This document shows positions 21,826-32,714 of a stretch of 64,000 bases of DNA, in pieces (position 1 is the first letter of the stretch; the number at the start of each line of letters is the position of its first letter). Origin of the DNA: Clonostachys chloroleuca (taxonomy: Eukaryota > Ascomycota > Sordariomycetes > Hypocreales > Bionectriaceae); contig JBANAY010000003.1 in the NCBI GenBank assembly GCA_037952775.1, positions 21,328,001-21,392,000 on the forward strand, read 5' to 3'. A program made the translations under genes and the position numbers. The notes beneath the pieces are model-generated. The model saw only the letters and a list, made by a program, of their open reading frames with translations. It was not told where the DNA came from and did not search any database.

Positions 21826-22808
21826 TGTGAAAGCACCGAGAAGCGGCTTACTTAGTGAGAATAATCAACTCTCCCGTGAGATTGAAAGGTTGAGGGGGTG
21901 GGAAGGCACTGGTGGGAGGGAAAGAAAAGCCAAGGCCCATCAAACGAAAGCTGTCCTCCATTAGTCCAACGAACAACCAACAGATAGATACTCGGTTGGG
22001 TCGTTTTCAGGCTGCTATCTCCGGGCGTCATGCGACTGACAGCTGGTGTGGACTCTATGATACGAATGCTACTCGATGACCAATTTCACGCCTGCACGTC
22101 AGCTACCAACACGTCTTTCCACTGATACATCGGTCAACGACGCATGTAACCACGGGCATAATACTACGTAGGTATAGTGGCGACGGATATCCATGCAATC
22201 CTAGAATTAACTCACGCACGGGAAGCATCAGCCGGGAATTAGATGGTTGTTGGCTAACGCTGCATCCGCGTACAGGCAGAGACTGAGGCGATAATGCCAA
22301 TCAGTTTTCTCGCATGCATAAACGAGGTCTTACGCATTGATACTGTTGGCCGCGGGATGTTACAGTTGCATCTGCATATTACGGTACTTTAGTAGGGCTG
22401 GAAAACGACTCCTCCGTTTGTTTCATGCGTAAGCTCCAGCCGCTCTACCCATGCATATGCATTCCGCCGGACGACAGGGTGCTACGTAGAAGGGTGTGAT
22501 GGAGCATGGGTGAATAGCCGAGCCGCACAGGTCCCAGGCAATCCTTCGACTTAATTTCGACACCATAGAGAGGGGAAGAATGGACGAGAAGGAAAGCATG
22601 AGGTGCTTCTGGCTGAGTGCTCGGCCTCACGTTATGGGTTATGTACATTCATTGTTGAAATATACAATCACACCAGCCCAATTGCAAAAGACACAGAACA
22701 GCTCAAAATGAATTGATCAAAGGACCGAAAGGTCAGTCAGTTGAACTCTACTGTAAAAATCCAAGTATTACGCGCAGGTAGTGCAATCTAGCCAAATTTC
22801 AAGCCTAC
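21826..22808. other. Intergenic, promoter of the MFS gene
   Basis: No gene is seen. It holds the MFS promoter and the 3' flank of P450-A. Confidence 0.5.
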
Positions 22809-24517
22809 TTAAAAAGGGGAGGATGCATCTGATTTTCGCCGCACCAGCATCTTCTGCCAAGGCCACGTAAACAAGAATTCATGAACGATCATGTTCGGCG
22901 GCCTCTGTGTTCCAGGCAAAAATTTGAACTCGTAGTCAGTGAACATTTTTACCAAGACCATCTTAATGACATTACTGGCAAAGAAACGCCCAGGACAGGC
23001 AGTTCTGCCGTAGCCGAACCCAAGGATCGTTTTTGTTGGCGTTGAAAACAGGAACTCCTTGATAGCGGCCTTGTCTGTATTCGCGCTGTGTTCCAGTTCC
23101 GCTCGGGCTCGAAAGCTTCGCAGCCCGTCGAATTCCTGCGGATTCGGCGTGTGCTGAGGGTCGTTCTCAATCGCATGGATGGGCATACAGACATAAGAGC
23201 CAGCCTTGACGTGCGTGCCGTCACTGAATGTATGGGACTTCTGGAAGAGCCTCTTCAGCCCCAGCATTGTTGGGGGCGACATCCTTTGAGACTCGCGTAG
23301 CACGCTGTCCAGCTTCTGCAGCCGGTCGTAGGATTGGGCGGACCACCCGTCATCCACAGCAGCCATGATTTCCTCCTGTAGCTCATCCCTCAGAGCAGAG
23401 CCTGCCGCTGTCACATCGTACAGCACGTTCACCATCCGCAGCAGGGTCGTGTGTACTGAAGCAAGGGCAACCAAGACGAGGACATGAGAGATGGTATCAG
23501 GGTCGCGATCCTTCCCCTTGGTCATGCTGCTTAGCCAGCTCATCAAGTTTGCATCGTCTGCATTGTCATCCTTGGGTTCCCACAATCCCAGATCGTTCTG
23601 CTCCATAAACTGACTGATCTTGGGCCCGAGAAGATCCTTTGCGGACTTCAAGTATTTCTGGCCATGCCAATATGAGGGAAGAAGTGGCGCCAAGAACCTT
23701 TGCATCCAATTTGGTACTGTTCGCAGCACAACGATGGTACGGAAAACTGTCATCATCCAATCAGCATGGTCCCGTAAACCGTTTTTTTCCCTTATTCCTC
23801 TCAGGTATAAGTAGACGTACGGTTCTCTGTATAGTTGAAAGCAATATCCAGCCAGGTTTCATTTGTGCAAAAGGCTGGCCCAACCATGGCATCTGCGGCA
23901 ACTCTAGCCGAGACTCGGCCAAGAATTTGATACGGTTGGAATTCAACCCACTCGTCGCCCCTTGGGAACAGCTTATCAAAGGATTCTGTGACAGCTTTCT
24001 CCATTCTGGGTGTCAGAAGTGGAAGCTTTGGTGTTAGTCGGCGCTGAACAATCCAATGGTGAAGCCTGTTTTCCAGAATCAAGTCCACGCCAGTGAAATG
24101 GCCCAACAGATCTCTCTCCAAGGCTGCCTGCGGATTAGCTACCGAGACAGGAACAGCTGCCAGCTCCTCGAGAAGCGACTGCGGGAGAACAGTTATTTCT
24201 CCATCGTTACGGATCACCAAAAAGGCCGACTTCTTGAACTGAAGTTTTCGTATTAGTAAATCTTTTCCGTGAGCATTTCTTCGGGGATGGTATAATACCT
24301 TCTCGTACGCGCTTTGAAGCAGCTTCACAGCATTTACCGAGTATAAGAGACTGAGTACAGCCCTTGGTAGTACCCTGTATGGCCCTGCTTTAGGGATTGG
24401 CGAGTAGTTCCCTTGAGAAACCGTCGTGCTGGTGGTGATGAAGCTGAAAATGGCCAACGCAGCAACAGCCAATACTAAGACCCACGACTTCGTTACAGTG
24501 CCATCCAACGAGTCCAT
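22809..24517 (-). CDS. Cytochrome P450 (P450-A)
   Basis: Three exons, 24517-24299, 24238-23821 and 23746-22809, join in phase to 524 aa. The first intron is in frame but has a perfect TACTAAT-type branch site and removes residues that have no P450 counterpart, so I treat it as spliced. An N-terminal membrane anchor (about residues 12-30) is followed by a Pro-containing hinge. The I helix reads LASVHTT, the K helix has ExxR as RESQR, and the haem loop is FGYGRTACPGRFFA. The C-terminus VHEFLFTWPWQKMLVRRK is typical of the fungal P450 group that oxidises diterpenes (CYP68/CYP503-like). It probably oxidises the cyclase product at the ER membrane. The exact CYP family is not assignable by eye. Confidence 0.9.
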
Positions 24518-25389
24518 TTTTACACAAAACCAAGCTTTTCACGGCCCTTCGAATGCGAAATGAGGTATACCTTTGCTTGAAAGGGAAAAGAGTACTCTTC
24601 TGGATGCAGCAGTAGCAAAGTAAACCCAGAATCTCACGTTCTCCCGTCTTACTGTCTAAGTCAAGACAGAGCTCTATTAGATGCATCCTTGCTCAATTGA
24701 TCATCCCATTACAGCTTATCATGCAACTTGGAACCTTTTACGATCCTTTTCGGGCTTGCATGATGTGGGGATTCATCCTTTTCTGAGTCGTTGGTCAGCC
24801 TACATATTGCAGTATGCAATCCACAACTTTGAATTCTAATCTCACACCCTATATCCAACAGACCCTTAGAGCCGAACATCTCCCCCGATTCAGCCCATTT
24901 CAAAGAGATCTCGAGCCATAGGCTGACTAAATTATGACTCAGTGAGCTGTCTAGGCATAATCATTCACAAGTTTATTGGTTCTGGGGCACCTGGCATCAA
25001 CAGGCGGGCATATGCATGCACCAGCTCAGTCACACATTTGAATGCACTCATTTGCAACCAGTCCTGCTGAACTCTGTTTCTGTACCAACATAGGTGAGGA
25101 TTAAAATAGAACACATTAGGGACCACGTCGAACGATCCACGGTTGTGGCTGGGCAGCCGGTTATCCGTTGTCCTACCTAATCGAACCCGAATGCAACCCC
25201 TTGCACCATCACGATCATGCATTCTCGAATACGTCAGTATTGGCACTTGTAGCATTTAAAATCATGAACCTCGCTAAGCACTGCGATGAATGACTAATAT
25301 TTGGCTATTCGAGTCCCATCTGAGGGTGCGTTGAAAACTGTCTAGTGGCAATCTAAACTACATCGGAGATTCAGGCATTTGCTCAGCCT
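24518..25389. other. Intergenic, promoter of P450-A
   Basis: No gene is seen. It contains the P450-A promoter and the 3' flank of the next minus-strand gene. Confidence 0.5.
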
Positions 25390-26807
25390 TCAGTGATCCC
25401 TGTGTATTGTCACGCCATTTGTCACATTGATGCAATTTTCTCCATGAAGAGAAGCTGGATTAGCCTCGCTGCTCAGCTTGCCCCCAATGCAATGAACGGT
25501 TGGTGGGCCGTATCCCGACCAGTGCGGCTGCATCTCGACATCGCATTGGGTCTTGCTAGTATCTCCAATAGCGATATGTTCTTGTGACGTCGTTGTCAAC
25601 TGTTTGGAGCCGCTGCTGCTTCTAAGACTGAACATAGATCGGATGCTGTTGAAAATAGAACCAAGAGAGTGGCCGCCTGATACGAGTGGACCGTAGCAGG
25701 GTAGGCATGCCGCGATGATGGAGCAATTGGGCTCAATTATCATGAAAATGAATTGCTTTGATTGCAGGACTGGCTCAAAGTTAGTACAGAACACTCATGC
25801 CTAAAATGGTGAACCCTACAAATGTTATTCTCAGCACCTAGGACACCGTGGATCGACTGATGGAGGAAGACCAATCGGATGATAGCAGCGATGCAGCAGC
25901 TATGCAGAGAAGCAAAATTAGTCTTTATCATGGCCCTTTGGGGGGTCTGAAAGTTGTGACCTACAAGCCACCCAGCCAGAAGATCATGCCAACGGCGATC
26001 TTTCTCTTCTTGGCCATTTGCAGAGTGGAAATCACAGGCAAGGGCAGGCACAGGACAAGGAAGTCAAGGGAGATGCTGGTTCCCACCTGGGCGAGACCCA
26101 GTGCCGCTGAATCATATCGTAGCCTGCCCCCTTTCCATGATTGAGAGATGGGATCGACCTGAGTTAGGACAAGCTGAGAACCTGAGATTAGAGTGAAATC
26201 CTCCAGACACTCTGTTGACACTTGGGATTTCACATACGAAGAAAAACACAAAGCACCACACAGATATGAGTCCAATCGTGATCCAAAGGATCTTGTGGAA
26301 CCATTTCCTGACGAAAATGCGTTTGTAGAAGAGGAGAATGGAAATTTTTACTGCTGCAAGTGGAAATTGAATGAGACAAGATGACAGGAAGACAATCTGC
26401 AAATACAAAATGTTGCGTGAGCCAGTATCTTTTGCATTTGTGTGTGACGCATAAAAGGAAATCTCACCTCGAGAGAGTATGATGTCCCAGCCAGTGGATC
26501 AATATTGTAGTAGTCTATTCCAGAAAGGCTGGCGAAGATCCAAACCATCACACTCAGAGCGAGGGTAAAACACTAGCCAGATCAGTCAGTCGTCGTAGTC
26601 TATGCTTGCAAGAGGAGGCAAACATACGAAGGAAATGAAAATCCATCCATCACTCCAGTACAGAGCCTGTCGGGATCTTCTGGAAGCTATAACCCTCAGG
26701 GTGATGGCGATCAGTGATAAGACTGGGAATAGCACCGACACCACTACCAAGGCGGTGGTAATGACGGAGGGCACAGGAGCTGCCGCATCTATTTCCCCAA
26801 TAGCCAT
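25390..26807 (-). CDS. Rhodopsin-domain integral membrane protein inside the cluster
   Basis: Six exons, 26807-26628, 26572-26468, 26396-26238, 26158-25965, 25899-25820 and 25769-25390, give 365 aa in consistent phase. Helix 1 is VITTALVVVSVLFPVLSLIAITLRV. The family marks are RRSRQALYWSDGWIF, QFPLAAVKISILLFYKRIF, ISLDFLVLCLPLPVI and EPNCSIIAACLPCYGPL. About seven helices and a polar C-tail of about 95 residues are seen. The acceptor of exon 4 (26158) is the weakest junction, because the usual Cys of the following loop is missing. The function is unknown: the fold resembles PTH11-type receptors, so sensing is possible, but a role in transport or in holding the terpenoid enzymes cannot be excluded. 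Confidence 0.8.
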
Positions 26808-27722
26808 TGTGTAGAAAGAGTGAAACAGGCAGATAATGCGTGTTGATTTGGATGGAGACACTTTGCCACGACAGATTGCATGAAGTCCTCCTGCGGGCTC
26901 GAGGGGAGCTTCTAAATGGAAGTAATATAGTAGTAGGTAGTTCATGAACCGAAGAGATCCTTTGTGGGGAAATCTTCAATCATAGTAATAGCGTTTTATT
27001 CTGAGGCCCTCGTGCCCCGATGATGCAGCCGAGCCAGAATCCTCCAGGAATATCATCGTATCCCTTATTACAAGATGTCCCACACTCCCATCAAGTGCGA
27101 GCTCTTGAGGTCACTCCACCAGGCCAACAGAAATGGACTGTACTTTTTTGGCCTTTCAGCCAGCATTCAGAATGTAACTATGATCGGCCCGAGAGAGGAA
27201 CTTTAGTAGCGTGAGGAACACATATCCTCATCGGTATGGTCAATTGATGGGCCGCATTATTCTCACACCCGTGGGGCTTTAGATAACGTCGGGTCCACCC
27301 ATGCAGTCAGAGAGACAGTCTGTCAAATTGCTCATGCAACTTATGTGTTGGTAGATACTAGGCTTCTGCCTTGTAGGAGGTTTTTCACCTTCCCATGCAG
27401 ATTCCTTCGCAATGCAATATGACAAACCGTGTCAAATCCAAGGGTTTCGTCCTGCAGCATGATGCTGAAAACTGAGAGGGAAGGTTAGATAAAGATGAAT
27501 GCCTAAAATGTATCTGAAAGTGCCGTATTTATGCATTAGGGATAGGTCAGGCAGAATCAGGGATAAGCAGAGATCTTGGGGTCCAAGGACGGTGAATGAT
27601 GAAAGTTGGTCTTGACTTCACATCCTGTTTATATGCCAACCACTGACACCGCTCCTTGGTCGGTTTCAGCCAGCTCAACAAATGGTAAATCAACCAATAC
27701 AATATTAGTGCTTGAAATCAAA
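26808..27722. other. Divergent promoter region between rhodopsin-domain gene and P450-B
   Basis: A 915-bp region between two genes transcribed away from each other. No gene is seen. It could hold shared control elements for the cluster. Confidence 0.5.
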
Positions 27723-29441
27723 ATGGAACATTCAGTATTCTCCAACCGCTCAGGCGGTGACCACGCGCTCCTCCCTCCAAGCATAGGGTGGGACTGGCAT
27801 CACACTGCAGCTCTTCTGACGACATCCATCATCATTTATGCTGCCCTTTCTCTATTACAATCTTCAAAATCCAATGACGGCCTACCCGTTGCAAATAGGC
27901 TGTTCCCATTTGAACCGTCCTTCTTTTCTAGAATCCGATGGGCTCTTTGGGCTCAACAGATTATTCGAGACGCTGACAAGAAGGTAAAGCTATAAGCTCC
28001 ATCCGCATAGCAAAGATCCTCATTAATTAACAATAGTATGAAACCAGGCACAAGGGCGTCCATATAAACTTGCTCGGGGGATTCGGAACTTGTTGTTCTC
28101 CCTGCTCGCTTGATTCCTGAACTCAACCGGTATGGCGTGGACGTCCTTGACAGCAGAAAGTCACATGCATTCACCCTTTTGGGCCATCTGACTGGCATGG
28201 AAGTGGTCGAACACACCAGTTACCATGTTCGTATGCTTCAAGGCAGCATCACCCCGGCTCTTCCTGAGTTGTTCCATTCTATGGCAAAGCGGATCTCAGA
28301 TGCTCTGAAGGAGGAATTCCCTCAAACTGATCAATGGACCATCATGAAGCCACTTCCCGCATCAGTCCGTTGTTTTAGCGAAGGTATTGCACTGGTTTTG
28401 TATGGCTCCAAAATGGTTGAGAACCCAAGACTTGTCGAACTGACCTACACGCTTACAAGAAATGGTATGTTACTATTCAATACTCGGTAAACACCACAAT
28501 TCATGAACCTGATGAATAAATTAACATGAGGTTTGCTTTCAGTCTTCGTCGTGGCATTCGCTATGCGGTGTGTCCCTTCCTGTCTCAGCCGTTATCTTGC
28601 TTGGCTTCTGCCTGCCAAGTGGCGGATGCATCAAGACTGGAAAGCCCTGTCTGGTTTCGTAATCCCCGAAGTGCAGCGGCGGAAGACAATGATTCTTGAG
28701 GGCAAGGAAGAACACAGTCCAGATCTCATTACTTGGATGGTACAGAGTGGCCGAACAGAACTAGAACGCGACCCTCAGGTTCTGGCCACACTCTGCGGAT
28801 CAGTAGCTGCCGGGTCCACATACAGCATTGCCAACTTTGTTTGCCGCGCACTCTCTGACTTGACAAGCAGTCCAGAGGTTCTAGAGGGAGTTCGCGCCGA
28901 GATTCTAGCCAAAAACGCTGAAATTGGGGGCCGGTGGGATACGTCGGCACTTGCGAACCTGCCCTGCCTCGAGTCAGCTATGAAGGAAACAGCTCGCCTT
29001 GCCCCTGGGACCCTCATTGTCTACAGCCGCGCTGTGAAGCAGGATTGTGTCATTGGTGGGGTTCCTTTGAAAAAGGGCCAGTTTATGACCGTTTCTGGGC
29101 CTGGACGAGCCATGGACCCCAACATTTATGAAGACCCGACGACATACAAGGGGCTTCGGTTCTGTGCTGACGACAAGATCAAAGAACATTCCGTAAAGCC
29201 GTTCCGCGGTGTTGATACAGATATACTTACTTGGGGCGCCGGAAAATGGGCCTGCCCCGGACGCTACATCGCCGACATGGCCGCCAAGATCCTCCTCATC
29301 CAACTGATAGATGCTTACGAGTTTTCTTTTGTTGGAGGCGTGCCACTGAAACATGATGCTATCCACGAGTTCCTTTTCTTCCATCCCGACAATAAGATGC
29401 AGGTCCGGCGCAGAAAGGATGCCGTGGGCATCAGTTTATAG
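27723..29441 (+). CDS. Cytochrome P450 (P450-B)
   Basis: Three exons, 27723-27983, 28037-28464 and 28543-29441, give about 528 aa. The start at 27723 was chosen because it precedes a membrane anchor (TAALLTTSIIIYAALSLL); in-frame ATGs further upstream are possible. The I helix reads GSVAAGSTYSIAN, the K-helix ExxR is KETAR, and the haem loop is WGAGKWACPGRYIA, with Trp in place of the usual Phe. The tail IHEFLFFHPDNKMQVRRR resembles that of P450-A, so the two are distant relatives. Exon 2 has one surplus base in the G run 28076-28080: removing one G joins YETRHKGVHINLLG to DSELVVLPARL. It probably carries out a second oxidation on the diterpene. Confidence 0.87.
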
Positions 29442-29750
29442 CCTAGCTTACTTGATATTTTTATTTATTCTCCAACTACTTCTTCCATCCGTGCCTGATA
29501 CAGAAGTAAAGTAGGTCAACTGGTGAGAATATAAATAACTTTCTCCAATGTACCATTGCATATTTTGAAACATATCACCGTGATATTATCTGCTTGAAAA
29601 AAAAAAAAAAAAAAAACAGTAACTCGTCAAGAGAAAGATGGTAGACGGATAAGAGGACCCAGTAAGAAGAAGGTTACGAATGTTTAGATACCCAAACAAC
29701 TGCAATTCCCGAATTACCATAAACCCGATCTAGTCTTCGTATCAAATGGC
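29442..29750. other. Convergent 3' spacer with A20 tract
   Basis: Spacer between P450-B and the ubiquitin-like-domain gene. It contains twenty A residues at 29597-29616. It may mark the right edge of the cluster. Confidence 0.6.
29597..29616 (+). repeat. A20 homopolymer
   Basis: Twenty consecutive A residues, seen directly. Confidence 0.9.
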
Positions 29751-32420
29751 TCAACAGCGAGCTTTCTGCTCGTCCTCCACAACGTCCCCCGCCATCAGGC
29801 TATCCATGATCATGGATTCAATCTCCAGCTGTGAAAGGGCCTCTTCCGTCAACTCTCGGCTGAAGTCTTCAGCTTGTACGTCTATATCCATAGGATCCTC
29901 GTCTATCTTTGTCAAACCACGCTGGCGTGGATGTGGCATCCCGCCAAAGCTCTCCCGCGATGCGCGTAGTATCACCTGATGATGTTTTTTACGATCGTGC
30001 GATTGTTGGTTCAGCAGTTCCTTCGCGCGGTGCGTTCGCCTGCCGAGGTGAACCATGGTTGTGACCGTCGATTCGCGTGTCAGGAGAAAAGGCAGCGCAT
30101 AGGTTTCAGGGTTAATCCTCTCTAATGATAAACCATGCGGATCGATCTTAAAACGCCTGATAAGTCCTGCCTCGGTTTCCATACCAATTTTGGTTTGTAA
30201 GACTGAGTATCGTCGTCCATCGTTGCATATCGAAGTACTATGATCCGGGAGTTTATATTCAAGGCATATTTCATTGACAATTGCGTATGTCGCAGTGAGA
30301 TATGAGTCCTTGAGCAAATCGGCCCAGTCGTTGTCTCTGGGATCGATGTTGATAATACTTTCATTCTCCTGGTGCAGGAACGCCGCCTGGAATCCTGATT
30401 TGTTGCATCCAGTGCCGTCAAGCACATCCAGGACTGAAGATATGAGGCGTCCCACAAGCGCCCGATGAGCGACATGCTGTCTCCAAAAGCTGAAGACTAC
30501 TGTTTCAGACTCCGTCTGGAGTGCTTTCTTGAAATCCCTCCCCCAGCTTGTTGCTTGCCATCCAGGGATCTGGCGCTCAAGCAGCTCTTGTATTGGATTC
30601 ATGAGGAGTATCTCTTTCAGGGACACTCTTCTGGCATTTCCAGTACAGTTGCTTATCTCGACGCCAAAGTAGTTATTCAGGATGCCAGGGTTCGCAGACT
30701 CAGGCTTTGAGCTCCATTTTTGCCAAGCATGCTCCTTGACTGTGGTTTCCGGAACTCTTTTCGCCTTGCCTTTGATCTGGAGCATTGCGAATTTCGGCGC
30801 TGCTAACTCTAGGGACACTGCTACACCATCAAATCTCCATGTCGAAGGCTTCGGCCCAGCTGCGTATATAGCATTGCCATAATTCATTTCATACTCTGTC
30901 ATGCTGAATGTGCAATCTGGCTTCACTGTCATCTCTGTACCAATCAGAAGTTTATCGTCTAGTGACATCGTTGGATCCTTGGAGCGCCCGGAAAAGAGGT
31001 TAGAGAAACGTCGTCGCTGCTCCTCTGCCCAGCTGTACCAATGGCATTGGACATAACCATCTGAGGAGACAGATTGCCTAGGCAGAGGTCGAATGCATCC
31101 TTTGGAGACGTTGTACTTCCTAATGCGGTACGGCTTTTCGGCTGATGAGCCTTGGTGGATAGCCTCAGCATAGACGGGTCCCCAAATATCAGAGAGTGCG
31201 TCTATCGTCGTCAGGATCGATAGAGGCTCTTTGGTTCCGACCTGCCGTTGTTGCTGTTGAGGTGAGGCCCTTCTACTTTGTATCTCAAAGACCCAAACCT
31301 CCCGCGCATCTAGAAATCCGTTCAAGCAGGCTAGGTTCTGCATCTTGCACTGGAATCGAAAGCAACCATCCTTGTTGCAACTGAAATCCGCGATTTCAGC
31401 CTCGAAATCCTCGAAGTCATTTCTGGATGCGTGCGATCCAGCGTAGCTGACCAGGCCGACGTCCAATAAGTATGCCATAGTGCGGGATGTTTCTATAGGA
31501 TCCGATGAAGGAGGCTCATGGCCGATCAGATCCATGAATTGGTCTGTCGCACGCTTGACCACCTCAGCAGTGCTCTCTCTGGTTTCATACCGAGCATTCG
31601 CAAGTGCTGTCAACAGCGTGGAGGCAATGCTGCCGAGCGCAGTCCTCGGAATCTTGACGATCTCGGCGATATATTTCGTGTCCCTCTGGATAAGGATGCT
31701 AAAGAACTCGTGGCAGAAATTCCGGGCGACTAAAAAGTCAAAACTGTCCACAACAGATTTAACAATTACGTAGGATTGCAACAGACAGAGGACAGCTTCA
31801 CTATCAACAACATCCACGCCACCCCCAGCATCCAGTAGAAGGTTATGCATCCATTCCGGTGCTGTGATCTCAAGAAGCCGAAGCATTACATCCTCTGGTT
31901 CGGGTGTTTTCCAGGAAATTCCAGTTTTCCGATACAGCGCTGAAGAGGTCTTGGCTTTCCTCTGAAGCGACTCCAACGCGATGTAGTGCGCCTGCGGGTC
32001 AACGATATGTGTGTCCGCATCGAAACCGACTCTAGCAGCCAGATCGTTCCAATCGGAAACGATTCTTTCTGCCTCTGAAGGGTGCGGATACGGGATCTCT
32101 GACGTTGGGAAGCTCCGAGTGTTGTCTTGAGCTCGCAGCCGCAAGATGACATGGATGGTTGACTCAGGCCGGATGCTGTAGCGATCCAAGGTGAATTCGT
32201 CGTTGAGATGTTTGCCCGCATATACTAGACGGCATTGGTCTGGGGGAAATCTTTCCCTCTCGGAAAATATTTCCTTTACCCGAGCCACAGACTCATTCTC
32301 TTTCACGTCAAGTTCGACACGTTTTCCAGTAACTGGTGGTCCAATATTAGTCCCTACCTAATAGTGTGCATTCGATTCAATACGAGGAGCAAACTGACTA
32401 GTTTTCAAGTAAAGCTTCAT
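29751..32420 (-). CDS. Large protein with N-terminal ubiquitin-like domain
   Basis: Exon 1 is 32420-32399 (22 nt) and exon 2 is 32332-29751; the product is 867 aa. Residues 1-75 are a clear ubiquitin fold: [17 protein letters not shown], then [16 protein letters not shown], and [11 protein letters not shown]. After LRLR comes Ala-Gln instead of Gly-Gly, so it should not be cleaved off or conjugated. The remaining 790 residues are not recognised. They contain a Cys cluster ([18 protein letters not shown]), a central beta-rich part ([20 protein letters not shown]), an arrangement near 800 with DEDPMDIDV, and an acidic C-terminus. The short first exon interrupts the ubiquitin fold after the first strand. 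A scaffold or E3/proteasome adaptor role is a guess from the domain only. Confidence 0.82.
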
Positions 32421-32714
32421 CTTCAGGTATGAGCGATCGCTTAGATAGACACGCCGACAAGAATCGGTTGAAACGAAAAGAAATACATTTCACAGCACAA
32501 CTAGTTGTAATAACTCATTTGTTTATCAGGAGTAGGCAAACCACTTATTAGCCGCCTCACGCTCAGCCTCACCTGCGCCCCGCCAATACTACACATTTGT
32601 GTGCGGGCATCCATTTGTGGAAGCGAGGAGCAAATAAACCCGCCCCCCTGCTCTGCTTCGCCATGATTTTGCTATTATACCCAAAGATAAGCCAATGAAC
32701 ACTCAGTCGCTGTC

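Noticed and set aside
17263..28080. Programmed ribosomal frameshifting as the cause of the frame breaks
   Set aside because: The breaks need shifts in opposite directions, occur at unrelated contexts and hit an unlinked gene too. Homopolymer error is simpler.
14304..29441. Calling the cluster a gibberellin cluster
   Set aside because: The synthase type fits, but the GGPP synthase, desaturase and the full P450 set are not seen, and the GST and rhodopsin-domain genes are not part of that pathway.
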